A DNA stretch of 64,000 nt from Geothrix oryzisoli (GTDB taxonomy: Bacteria; Acidobacteriota; Holophagae; Holophagales; Holophagaceae). The DNA is taken from positions 868,001 through 932,000 of the forward strand of contig NZ_JAKZLB010000001.1 of NCBI RefSeq assembly GCF_022808865.1. Reading direction: 5' to 3'. The translations under genes and the position numbers were made by a program. The notes under the pieces were generated by a model. That model was not told the DNA's origin, ran no database searches, and was given only the letters and a program-made list of their open reading frames with translations. Every line of letters begins with the position of its first letter. The stretch's first letter is position 1. Below are positions 42,681-51,178 of the stretch, in pieces.

Positions 42681-44812
42681 TGCACCGGCCCTCCGATGAT
42701 CGCGGCCAGCATGCCTTCCGTCTCTTTTTCCAGGGCCAGGATGTCAGCGCGGATCTCGTCCAGGCTCCGCATGGGCTGGGGTTTGTAAAAGTAACGATTG
42801 AAGCTGATCTCGTAGCCGATCTTGGTCACATCCGCGTCCACCCAGGCATCACTGGCATGGGGGAGGACTTCCCGCTGAGTGAAGGCCGCGATGCCGCCCT
42901 CCTCCAAGAGGGGAATCTGCTCGGTATCGCGAAGCTCCGAGTCCGGCTCGTATTCAACGATGCTGGCCTTCCCGTTCAGGCTGATCGGGTAGCGACCGTA
43001 GAGCGGATCGGCCACAGCCTTTCCGGCCTTGTGGATCTTTTTGATCACGGGGGCGGCCTGCTCATCGCGCCGGGCAAGGCTGCCGCTGAGCAACTTCTCT
43101 CGCTTGGCCGTGAACTTCACGCCACCCGTCTCGCCCAGGGTCTCCACCAGAGCACGGAATTCATTGAAGTCGTTGAAGGAGGTTTCACCTAGCCTGGCTG
43201 CGAGTTGATCCAGAAGATTGGCAAAGGGTTCTTCCTTGGCCTCCTTGCAGGTAAGCCGGAAGCGACGCAGGCTTCCTTCGTTCAGGTCCACGGACAGTCG
43301 CAGTGGCCGTTCAACGGTCACCTTCCAATATCCGAAGGCTTCGTTGGGAAAGAGCTTGGATTGCTCTGTTTCCTTGAAGGACAGGAATGTATCGCAGATG
43401 CGCTGGATATCCTCGCCTGAAAGCTCGCAGTTCTTCTTTCCCAGGTTCTTGCGAAGGGGCTTTGACCAGGTGGTGGCATCGATGAGTTGGACCTTCCCTT
43501 TCCGATGCACAGGCTTCCGGTTGGTGAGCACCCAGATGTAGGTGGCGATCCCGGTGTTGTAGAACATGTTCAAGGGCAGAGCCACGATGGCTTCGAGCCA
43601 GTCATTTTCGAGGATCCAGCGCCGGATGTTGCTTTCGCCCTGCCCTGCATCGCCCGTGAACAGGCTCGATCCGTTGTGGACCTGGGCGATGCGGCTGCCC
43701 AGCTTGGAATCCTCCTTCATCTTGGCAAGCTTGTTGGCCAGGAAGAGCATCTGGCCATCGCTGGATCGGGTCAGGAGCTTGTAGTCCGATTCGCCCGCGT
43801 GTTGGATGATGAAGCGGGGATCGCTGATCTCCCCCTTCCCTCCCATGCGCTCCATATCCGTCTTCCAGCTCTTCCCATAGGGTGGGTTGGAGAGCATGAA
43901 GTCGAACTTGCGGGTGAGGAAGCCATCCTGGGACAGGGTGGAGCCATAGGCGAAGTGGTCTGCCTCGGTGCCTTCCCCCTTGATGATCAGGTCGGCCTTG
44001 GCGATGGCATAGGTTTCGGGCTGGACCTCCTGTCCATATAGGTGGACGGCCACTTCCTTCTGGTGGTCCAGGGCCAAGGCCTTCAGGCGCTCTTCTGCGA
44101 CCGTCAGCATGCCTCCCGTCCCGCAGGCCCCGTCATAGAGCAGGTAGGTGCCCGATTCAATCTGGTCGGCGATGGGCTTGAAGATCAGGTCGGCCATGAG
44201 GGTGACCACATCGCGGGGCGTGAAGTGTTCCCCGGCCTCCTCGTTGTTCTCTTCGTTAAACCTGCGTATCAGCTCCTCGAAGACTGTGCCCATGGCGTGG
44301 TTGTCGAGGGCGGGCAGCTTCTCCGATCCATCCTTGTTCAAGACCGGATTCGGGGAGAGATTTACGGTGCTGCTGAGGAACTTCTCGATCATCGTGCCGA
44401 GGATGTTGGCGTCCACCAGGGTCGAGATCTGGTTCCTGAACTTGAATTTCTCAAGGATCTCCTGAACATTGCTTGAAAACCCATCCAGGTAGGCCTCGAA
44501 GTCGGCCTTGAGTTGCTGCTGCGAGCTTCGGGCCTTGAGGTCCTTGAGGCCCCATTTGAAGGTGTTATAGAAGTCCTGGCCAGCAGCCGTCCGCAGGGCA
44601 GCGTCCTGGTTGACGATCTTGGCCTTGTCCAGGTTCTCCTTCATGTCCAGGACGGCCTGACGAGTGGGTTCCAGGAGGGCATCCAGTCGCCGGATCACGG
44701 TCATGGGAAGAATCACGTCCCTGTACTTGCCCCGAACATACACGTCCCGTAGGACATCATCCGCGATGCCCCAGATAAAATTCGAGATCCAAGATAGCTG
44801 CGCCTGATCCAT
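42677..44812 (-). CDS. hsdM: type I restriction-modification DNA methyltransferase, M subunit
   Basis: N6-adenine methyltransferase. The 711-aa product has the helical N-terminal HsdM_N domain (about 1-160), AdoMet motif I LLYDGACGTGGM, and motif IV LSNPPYGKSW (NPPY, catalytic). A C-terminal half of about 250 extra residues makes it longer than EcoKI HsdM (about 530 aa), as in other variants with extended C-termini. ATG 44812-44810 (MDQAQLSWISNF) is chosen at the start of homology. It leads the coupled leftward set hsdM, DUF262, hsdS, AlbA_2. Confidence 0.93.
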   Translation of the reverse strand: MDQAQLSWISNFIWGIADDVLRDVYVRGKYRDVILPMTVIRRLDALLEPTRQAVLDMKENLDKAKIVNQDAALRTAAGQDFYNTFKWGLKDLKARSSQQQLKADFEAYLDGFSSNVQEILEKFKFRNQISTLVDANILGTMIEKFLSSTVNLSPNPVLNKDGSEKLPALDNHAMGTVFEELIRRFNEENNEEAGEHFTPRDVVTLMADLIFKPIADQIESGTYLLYDGACGTGGMLTVAEERLKALALDHQKEVAVHLYGQEVQPETYAIAKADLIIKGEGTEADHFAYGSTLSQDGFLTRKFDFMLSNPPYGKSWKTDMERMGGKGEISDPRFIIQHAGESDYKLLTRSSDGQMLFLANKLAKMKEDSKLGSRIAQVHNGSSLFTGDAGQGESNIRRWILENDWLEAIVALPLNMFYNTGIATYIWVLTNRKPVHRKGKVQLIDATTWSKPLRKNLGKKNCELSGEDIQRICDTFLSFKETEQSKLFPNEAFGYWKVTVERPLRLSVDLNEGSLRRFRLTCKEAKEEPFANLLDQLAARLGETSFNDFNEFRALVETLGETGGVKFTAKREKLLSGSLARRDEQAAPVIKKIHKAGKAVADPLYGRYPISLNGKASIVEYEPDSELRDTEQIPLLEEGGIAAFTQREVLPHASDAWVDADVTKIGYEISFNRYFYKPQPMRSLDEIRADILALEKETEGMLAAIIGGPVQ

Positions 44813-45406
44813 GTGGTTATCTTCGCACGGGGTTAGACAGAGTAAAGCCGAAGGGTGCCAACGAAACCAGGCCCCTAGCCCAGCATAGCCAGCGCCAATG
44901 GACAAGATTTGTCAGTTGATCCTCAACCTGAGGCTATCGGCCCGCTGATCTGCCCGCGTCTTCTGGTGCCTCAGCTTCGACCCGCCCCGCCAACAACGCT
45001 TCCCAACGGTCACCCGGCTGACGCCGCGAACCTCTAGCTCCCTCCTTCACCAATGATTCTGCCATTACGAGGCCTTGCCCCCCCCCTCTGCTGGGTGTTC
45101 GGCCTTGAACCCTCTCGCAGTTCAAACCGGGGAGGTGTTCTCCCCGATTTTTCACCCACTGCTGGTATGTCCCGGTCCATCGCCCCCTCGCAACTCGGGG
45201 GGCGGTGGGACGGGGCCGATGCGCGAAGCGCCGCCATCAGGCTTTTCCCCTCGACCTCCACGCCCTCCCACGGATTCGAGGGCAAGAAGGCCAGCAGGCC
45301 CTTGCCGTGCCAGGAGATGTCCCTGGCGCGGTTCTTGTCCTCGGAGGCCGCTCCACACGGTCGATGTGCTCCTCCCCCAGAGGAGCCAGGAAATCCGCTG
45401 GCCGCC
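44813..45406. other. region between hsdM and the S24-like regulator; no confident gene
   Basis: These 594 bases separate two leftward genes. Open frames exist on both strands but none combines a start, a ribosome-binding site and a recognisable domain. A minus-strand frame around 45080-45360 reads plausible residues (GKGLLAFLPSNPWEGVEVEG) and could be the remnant of a small gene. The hsdM promoter should lie in 44813-45000; I cannot pick it out. Confidence 0.4.
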
Positions 45407-46126
45407 TCAGCGCAGGGACCTCCCCACCCATGCGACCAAGCCCAACAACCGGTGCCCGTCAAAGATCTGAGACTCGCTGAACCGCAATGGTATCTGGCCG
45501 GGGGCATCCACCCCGACCATCAGGTAGGCCAACTCTCCGTCGCCCAGAGAAGGCACTCTTGCGACCCGGCGCAGACTCGGTGTCTCTCGGGGCCCGGGGC
45601 GGAAGAGGTAAATGGCCTGGTCCTTCAAGGTGCCGGGCGTCGGTTCTCCAACCTGGATCAGAGCCCAGGATCCCTTCGGAACGAGGGGAGCCATCGCATC
45701 ATCCTGAACCCGCCAGAGGACTAGCTGATTCTTGGCCGGAACCCCATCCTGCCAAATCTCCTCCAGAAGCACTCGTGGGAAGCGGATGGCTGGTGCTCCC
45801 GGATGTGGCCTCACAGGAAGGCCGTCCTCATCAAACGCCCATTCCGGGCTCAGGAATGGGATGTCGATATCCGTCTTGCGGGACTTCCCATGGCTGGTCG
45901 GAACAACCCAGACCGGGCCTTCGCCTGAGGCGAGCCATTGGGCCGACACGCCGTAGGCAGTCTCCAGAGCCAAGCAAGCCGTCATAGGAAGGATGGTCCT
46001 ACCGGATTCCCAGTAGCTGATGGTGCTCTTGCTGCACCCGAGGGCCTCGGCCAGCGTCTGGCCGCTCAGGGAACGGTCGGTCCGGAAGGCGCGTAACCGT
46101 GCGCCAGGGGTCTGGGCGTCGTGCAT
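45407..46126 (-). CDS. XRE/S24-type repressor lacking the catalytic dyad
   Basis: The 239-aa product has an N-terminal Cro/CI helix-turn-helix (SGQTLAEALGCSKSTISYWE, residues about 21-40) and a C-terminal S24/LexA-like fold. The nucleophile position reads VQDDAMAPLVPKGSW, that is, Ala where the family has Ser in GDSM. The base region reads SLRRVARV, with Arg in place of Lys. It should therefore bind DNA without RecA-driven self-cleavage. It is divergent from the 46233 gene, with palindromic operators between them. Confidence 0.82.
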   Translation of the reverse strand: MHDAQTPGARLRAFRTDRSLSGQTLAEALGCSKSTISYWESGRTILPMTACLALETAYGVSAQWLASGEGPVWVVPTSHGKSRKTDIDIPFLSPEWAFDEDGLPVRPHPGAPAIRFPRVLLEEIWQDGVPAKNQLVLWRVQDDAMAPLVPKGSWALIQVGEPTPGTLKDQAIYLFRPGPRETPSLRRVARVPSLGDGELAYLMVGVDAPGQIPLRFSESQIFDGHRLLGLVAWVGRSLR

Positions 46127-46149
46127 TTGAAATTTTTAACAGAAAACCC

Positions 46150-46198
46150 TTGCGTTCGAAATTAGAACTCGCATAATTTCATTGTTCGATTTTAGAAC
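46150..46198 (+). promoter_or_regulatory. promoter with two GTTCGA-(A/T)(A/T)TTAGAAC operators
   Basis: A possible -35 TTGCGT (46150-46155) and -10 CATAAT (46172-46177) are 16 bases apart and drive the gene at 46233. Two 15-base near-palindromes, GTTCGAAATTAGAAC (46154-46168) and GTTCGATTTTAGAAC (46184-46198), begin 30 bases apart. The first covers the spacer and the second lies just after the -10. This is a typical repression layout for the adjacent XRE/S24 regulator. Confidence 0.7.
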
Positions 46199-46232
46199 TT
46201 TCGAACCACACGTTCACATCATAGGAGCCAGC

Positions 46233-47483
46233 ATGGCCAGCACCCCAACCCCATCCCCCACCCTCCCCGGCGTCATCTATGTAGGCCGGACTGAAGGCGA
46301 GATGACCACCGTCCTGGGAAAGGTGGGCCTCGTGGAGAACCCCACCTTCCTCAAAGACAGGGTTGTCTCCTACCGCGTGGCGGATCGAATCTTCCACTTC
46401 GTTGTGGAGGCAGCCTTCGCGGTTCTTCTCCCTCCAGGGGAGTCCATCGAAGCGCTTGAGGGCTGGATCCACACCAGCCTGGAAGCTGAGGGTCTGCTCC
46501 GCTTCGGCGAGAACTTCGTGGCACCCGAAGCCAGCATGACCTTTCTCGCGCGAATGGCCGAGGAAGCCATTGCGAAGCGCGGGTTCCCCTATACCCGGCT
46601 TGATATCAAGGACCTCCGCGATCGAGCCCAGGCACTGAACAGCAAGACTTGGCAGAAGCTGCGTAAGAGGCCAAAAAGAACGTCCGGATCGTGTGTCTAC
46701 CAAGACTGGCTGAACCGTAATTCGGACGGGTTTCGCGGGATCCTGCACCTGATCCGCCCGCACGACTATGTGCGGGATGTTCTCGCCCTCGGCTACCTGC
46801 TGGCAGATCTCTGCGCAGGAAGTGGCATGAATCGGATTGAGGTTCCTCTTCGACGAGGCGGAAGGTTGAATGTTTACCCCAACTCCCTGGAAGCGGCAGC
46901 CTTCCAGGCCAAGGCAGAGCGTGATCTCCATCTCGCCACCACGACCAGCTTTCTTGTCCATCCTGAGCGCCTGGAGGACATCCCTGTCCCGCCCTTTGCC
47001 ATGACCTTTCAACTGGGAGAGACCCTGGAAACGATCGAGATCCCGAACACGTTTCTCCCTCCGACCAAGGAGCACCCTGACGAGATCCGATTCTCTCCGG
47101 ACCATCTTGCGGCGCTCGGGCTTCTCGGCGGCACCTACGGTGAAAGCTGCCTCTATGAAGGTCTGGGCGTTCACGCTATGGTCCCGCTGGAGATGACTTC
47201 CATCTTGAGTGAATTCCCGGAGGATCTTCCGGGCGTCCGGTTCTGGTTGGGGGTCATGCACTCTCTTGAATTGGGTGTGCGGCTCCAGGATTTTGAACTT
47301 CCCACGTGCCTGGGGGAGCTTTGGAGCCAGATCTCTAATGCCGCCCTCATCCTGATCGCGGCTGGTCACCCCGTGCCGGAGGGCGTCCAGAACTGGGTCT
47401 CCCATGCGTGGATTCCTCCTGTCTCCCCGCGAATCGGGTCAGGGTCCGGGCTCTCTTGCCCCCCCTCCCACCTAGGGGATTGA
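46233..47483 (+). CDS. uncharacterised protein with possible GIY-YIG/T5orf172-like N-terminus
   Basis: The 416-aa product begins with PGVIYVGRTEGEMTTVLGKV and continues with VVEAAFAVLLP, EALEGWIHTSLEAEG and FGENFVAP. This order (strand with YVGRT, then a lysine/arginine-bearing strand, then an E-x-x-[IL]-H helix) resembles the T5orf172/GIY-YIG nuclease fold, though weakly. The remaining ~270 residues have no recognisable domain. ATG 46233 has AGGAG upstream. A promoter with two operators precedes it, so it is probably repressed by the divergent XRE/S24 protein. It may belong with the ubiquitin-like operon downstream or be separate. Confidence 0.55.
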   Translation: MASTPTPSPTLPGVIYVGRTEGEMTTVLGKVGLVENPTFLKDRVVSYRVADRIFHFVVEAAFAVLLPPGESIEALEGWIHTSLEAEGLLRFGENFVAPEASMTFLARMAEEAIAKRGFPYTRLDIKDLRDRAQALNSKTWQKLRKRPKRTSGSCVYQDWLNRNSDGFRGILHLIRPHDYVRDVLALGYLLADLCAGSGMNRIEVPLRRGGRLNVYPNSLEAAAFQAKAERDLHLATTTSFLVHPERLEDIPVPPFAMTFQLGETLETIEIPNTFLPPTKEHPDEIRFSPDHLAALGLLGGTYGESCLYEGLGVHAMVPLEMTSILSEFPEDLPGVRFWLGVMHSLELGVRLQDFELPTCLGELWSQISNAALILIAAGHPVPEGVQNWVSHAWIPPVSPRIGSGSGLSCPPSHLGD

Positions 47484-47582
47484 GGGCCCTCCAAACCCTA
47501 GGGCCAGGGCCACCGTTCCACCAGCGGACCGACATATGCCATGAAGATCTACATCCCATAGAAGAGGGATTCGAGCGGAGAC

Positions 47583-47738
47583 TTGAAGACCGGATATTTT
47601 CGCAACAGGTTTCCTTTCGACGGCATCATGGAGCAAGTAATTGAAGACTGCACCTTCCTTCAAGAGAAAGAGCGCGTTCTAATGCTCACGATTTATCTGG
47701 AATTTATCGACCACATACCATGTGAAACGGCTATCTGA
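47583..47738 (+). CDS. possible small ORF before the MBL/E2-E1-JAB operon
   Basis: A short frame from TTG 47583 encodes 51 residues, including GYFRNRFPFDGIMEQVIEDC and LMLTIYLEFIDHIPCETAI, which look like a real folded peptide rather than noise. An in-frame TAG at 47559 stops it upstream. An internal ATG at 47628 would give 36 residues. It ends 22 bases before the GTG start of the MBL gene. It could be a small operon member or the 3' remnant of a decayed gene. No family is recognised. Confidence 0.3.
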   Translation: MKTGYFRNRFPFDGIMEQVIEDCTFLQEKERVLMLTIYLEFIDHIPCETAI

Positions 47739-47760
47739 GGCAGGCACACCTGGAGGCCCC

Positions 47761-48900
47761 GTGCATACGATCACCTTCTACCCCGTTGGCAATGGCGATA
47801 CCAGCCAAATCGTCCTGGCAAATGGAAAGCGGATCCTCTTCGACTTTCGCCACCTGACTGCCAGCGAGGCGGGCGATACCCCTGAAATCAACCTCAAGGA
47901 GAGGCTGCGCAAGGAACTCAAGGACGTTGGCCGGGACTACTTCGATGTGGTGGCCTTCACTCATGGAGACGATGACCACATTGCCAACAGCACGGAGTTC
48001 TTCGAGCTTACCCACGCCGACAAATACAAGGGGGGGGATCGGATCAAGATCAGGGAACTGTGGGTCCCAGCCGCGATGGTCCTGGAGACCGCCGAGAATC
48101 ACCAACAGCAAGCCGAGTTCGTCATCTGGCGTCAGGAAGCCAGACATCGGCTTCGAGAAAAGAGAGGAATCCGTATCTTTTCTCGCCCTGACAAACTCAA
48201 GGCTTGGATGGAAAAGAATGATTTGGATTTTGAAGAGCGAAGGCACCTGATCACGGATGCCGGCCAGCTTGCCAATGGGTTCTCTCTTGCCGCTGATGGT
48301 GTGGAGTTCTTCTGCCACTCCCCGTTCGTCAAGCACGTTGACGGAGGAGATGTCGCTCGAAACGAAGCCTCTTTGATTTTCAACGTGCGTTTCAACGTCA
48401 GTAACCGAGTCTGGGATTTTCTCGCGGTTGGTGACACCGAGGCCGAAGTGTTAGCAGAAATTGTGTCTATCACTAAGGCACATGGTCGCGAAGATCGGCT
48501 GAAGTGGGACCTCTTCAACGTCCCACACCATTGTAGTTACTTAGCCCTAAGCCAAGACAAAGGTGAGAAGGAAACCATCCCCATCCCTCTCGTGAAAGAG
48601 CTCCTTCTGCTGGGCAAAGAGGGAGCAAGGATCATTAGCTCCAGTCTTCCAATTGATGACGAACCCGCATCCTACACTCAGGTACAGCCGCCACACATCC
48701 AGGCCAAAAAAGCCTATGACCGCCACCTCAAGGATGTGAAGGGTGGGCGAATTCACGTCACCATGGAGCACAAGGGCCGAAAGAAGCCGGAGCCGATCAC
48801 CTTTAAGGTGGATGCCGAGGGGATCACACTTACGGGCGAGATCATCTCGGGCGCCGCCGCGATCATCACCACTCCTGCACCTCGAGCGGGGAATGAGTAG
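47761..48900 (+). CDS. metallo-beta-lactamase-fold hydrolase (ComEC-like)
   Basis: The 379-aa product starts at GTG 47761, which has GGAGG five bases upstream; a GTG at 47722 in the same frame is weaker. The motif FTHGDDDHIAN (H68-x-D70-x-D72-H73) is the H-x-[HED]-x-D-H metal site. A later Asp in AVGDTEAEVL and His in NVPHHCSYLAL complete the set. The fold branch is the ComEC/Rec2-C-terminal-like one, whose members include nucleases and phosphoesterases. Its stop overlaps the start of the E2-E1-JAB gene by eight bases. Its C-terminus ends APRAGNE, with a Gly near the end. Confidence 0.82.
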   Translation: MHTITFYPVGNGDTSQIVLANGKRILFDFRHLTASEAGDTPEINLKERLRKELKDVGRDYFDVVAFTHGDDDHIANSTEFFELTHADKYKGGDRIKIRELWVPAAMVLETAENHQQQAEFVIWRQEARHRLREKRGIRIFSRPDKLKAWMEKNDLDFEERRHLITDAGQLANGFSLAADGVEFFCHSPFVKHVDGGDVARNEASLIFNVRFNVSNRVWDFLAVGDTEAEVLAEIVSITKAHGREDRLKWDLFNVPHHCSYLALSQDKGEKETIPIPLVKELLLLGKEGARIISSSLPIDDEPASYTQVQPPHIQAKKAYDRHLKDVKGGRIHVTMEHKGRKKPEPITFKVDAEGITLTGEIISGAAAIITTPAPRAGNE

Positions 48901-51178
48901 CTGGAAGGACGTTGGGGAGGCAGTCCCTACACTTGACGGTTCCGCCTTGGAAATCGAGTCGGCTCGAGCGGCGGTACGGGCCTGTCTGAGACACCCCAAT
49001 TTCCAGGTTGACCAGATCCGCGTCTGGTCGGGAGCCGAAAGTCGGGCAGAGATTATCCTGGTCGATTGCATCAGCGACCATGTGACTTCGGATAATCCCG
49101 TTGGGATCAAAGTCCGTGAACCAATGGCTCTCGTCTTCTACCCTTCCCCCGAAACGCCCCCAGGGGTTTTCTCACTCCGGCCAGACTTCCCGCCGGTTCA
49201 CCACCTCAACGCCCAGGAAGTCCCGGGAGATGCATCTCTTTGCTTGTACTTCGAACCCTGGTCTGCAACTCGAAGGAGTTGGACAGCAGAGAAGCACCTT
49301 AGAAGAATCCAGTGGTGGCTACTTGAAACGTCCAGAGGCAACCTCCACCTGGCTGATCAGCCTCTTGAGCTTCCTGTCCTAGCGGCTCCAATGACGTTGG
49401 TGCTGCCGACCAATTTCGGAGAAACATCGAAGGATCCCCAAAAGGGCATCCTAATTGGCCGAGTAGAAGAGGATATTTCAAAAATTCGGTATCTCCGGGC
49501 TGCCTTATTGCCAAAGGGACACCAGGATTTTCAATCACATCAGTTTGTTCCACTTGTAGTGGAAACAAGCCCGATGCTCCACAAGGCGCCGGGATGGATT
49601 CCGACTACTCTTGGGCATCTCTATGATGCTCTCGAACGCAACGGGGCCCAATTTATGGACGCGTTGCGCCAGCAAATCTGGGACTTGGCTGGGGACGCAG
49701 GCCTCCAGAGAAACCCCACCAAGCTCTGCGTGCTCATTCTTAGTATTCCTCTGGTTCGCAAATCGCAAGGCAGGCCCGAGACATATGTCGGCAAGGCTTT
49801 TGTTTTTGATAAAGAGTTTGATGTCACCAGACTGGGGGAATGCCTTGGCGTGCTCGTAGCGCCACCTGGGAATGCCACGCACGTGTTTCGTGACCGTAAC
49901 TTGGGCTCTTCGAAAATGCACCCGTTGCCTTCCGAAGATGCTTGGTCTGGAATCCGGATCGCTCAATTCGAAGTGCAATTCACATCGTCCCTTGAGCTTG
50001 CGCGGAAGAACGCGGGGATATCGGACATTAGTTGTGATTTCAAGGGCGTCCAGGCTGGAGTTGGAGCCTTGGGAAGTCTGCTGGTCGACATCTGGGTTAA
50101 AGCTGGATGGGGCACCTGGACGCTCGTCGATCCTGATTATGTGGCCCCACACAATGTGCTTAGACACATTGCCAAAGATCCCCATATCGGACAGAAAAAG
50201 GTAGAAGTCGTTGGCGCAATGACCCGAGCCACCTTCGCTTTGGATTCCTATGCACTTAAGGAGATCTTTGGCAGCGCGAACGATCCGCAGATCCAAGAAG
50301 TGTTTGAGGCTCTCGAAGGTGCCTCTCTGGTGGTGGACTGTACGACGACCCTAGAAGTCCCCAGAGATTTGGGAATCCGTCCAGGGAAGTGCAGGGTTGT
50401 TTCCGCATTCCTGAACCCTTCCGGCGAATCCTCTGTTCTCCTTGCAGAGGATCGGGAACGCTCGGTCCGCATGCATGCCATTGAAGCGCAGTATTACAGA
50501 ATGCTAATTCGTGAAGGCTGGGCCAAGAACCATCTCAAGAGCCTTAATCTGCCTCTATGGGTGGGAGCGGGCTGCCGCGAGGCATCAGTGCCCATCCCTC
50601 AATCCTGGATCTATGCTCATGCGGGTCTGCTGGCCGTCCAGATCCAGCAGACCTATGAGAGCACTGCGGCTCGAATTCAGATTCTCACGTTCACAGAGGA
50701 GCGGGCAGGTTGCGTGTCCCATCTGGGGACCGTTCGGATGCCGATTGAAACGGTGACAGGAGTTTGGACCGTCGTCTGGGACGAAGGCACTCGAGATCGG
50801 CTTTTCGAGATCCGGGCTACCCATCTTCCGTCAGAAACAGGTGGTGTGGTGCTTGGGTACTCCGATCATGTTCTTCGGAGACTCTTCATAGTGGATGTTC
50901 TTGAGGCTCCGCCCGACAGTGACGCCAGCCGTACCGGATTCACCCGAGGCGTACAGGGACTCCGAGAGGTGGTCGAGGAGGCAACCGCCAGAACACGTGG
51001 CATTGTGACGAACATCGGGGAATGGCACGCCCACCCACCAGGTTGCCCCCCATTCCCTAGCGCCCTTGACAAGGCATTGATCGCCCAACTTTCAAGCGAT
51101 CTTGGCCAGGATGGCGAGCCGGCCTTGATGGTCATTGTCGGAGAAGGCGCCATCTCCATCAACCTTCTGGAACGGTGA
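48893..51178 (+). CDS. E2-E1-JAB triple-fusion ubiquitin-like conjugation/deconjugation enzyme
   Basis: The 761-aa product joins three activities of ubiquitin-like systems. Residues about 20-160 are E2-like, with C117 in ASLCLYFEPW, the 'L-C-L-Y' pattern of bacterial Cap2-type E2 domains. Residues about 380-600 are a ThiF/E1 adenylation domain, with the nucleotide loop AGVGALGS (388-395), LVDPDYVAPHN and a candidate catalytic C561 (GAGCREAS). Residues about 630-761 are a JAB/JAMM metalloprotease with E648, H712-x-H714-P and S723-x-x-D726 intact. In type II CBASS these are two proteins (Cap2 and Cap3). It is coupled to the MBL gene upstream and the patatin gene downstream. No separate ubiquitin-like protein or CD-NTase gene is visible. 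Confidence 0.88.
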   Translation: MSSWKDVGEAVPTLDGSALEIESARAAVRACLRHPNFQVDQIRVWSGAESRAEIILVDCISDHVTSDNPVGIKVREPMALVFYPSPETPPGVFSLRPDFPPVHHLNAQEVPGDASLCLYFEPWSATRRSWTAEKHLRRIQWWLLETSRGNLHLADQPLELPVLAAPMTLVLPTNFGETSKDPQKGILIGRVEEDISKIRYLRAALLPKGHQDFQSHQFVPLVVETSPMLHKAPGWIPTTLGHLYDALERNGAQFMDALRQQIWDLAGDAGLQRNPTKLCVLILSIPLVRKSQGRPETYVGKAFVFDKEFDVTRLGECLGVLVAPPGNATHVFRDRNLGSSKMHPLPSEDAWSGIRIAQFEVQFTSSLELARKNAGISDISCDFKGVQAGVGALGSLLVDIWVKAGWGTWTLVDPDYVAPHNVLRHIAKDPHIGQKKVEVVGAMTRATFALDSYALKEIFGSANDPQIQEVFEALEGASLVVDCTTTLEVPRDLGIRPGKCRVVSAFLNPSGESSVLLAEDRERSVRMHAIEAQYYRMLIREGWAKNHLKSLNLPLWVGAGCREASVPIPQSWIYAHAGLLAVQIQQTYESTAARIQILTFTEERAGCVSHLGTVRMPIETVTGVWTVVWDEGTRDRLFEIRATHLPSETGGVVLGYSDHVLRRLFIVDVLEAPPDSDASRTGFTRGVQGLREVVEEATARTRGIVTNIGEWHAHPPGCPPFPSALDKALIAQLSSDLGQDGEPALMVIVGEGAISINLLER

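Noticed and set aside
45034-45507. 157-aa minus-strand frame between hsdM and the S24-like gene
   Set aside because: Its first part is an out-of-frame reading of the S24-like gene; the rest has no recognisable domain. Noted only as a possible remnant.
47722-47760. Longer start for the first MBL protein at GTG 47722
   Set aside because: GTG 47761 has a strong GGAGG site and the MBL fold starts right there (HTITFYPVGNGD); the extra 13 residues look unstructured.
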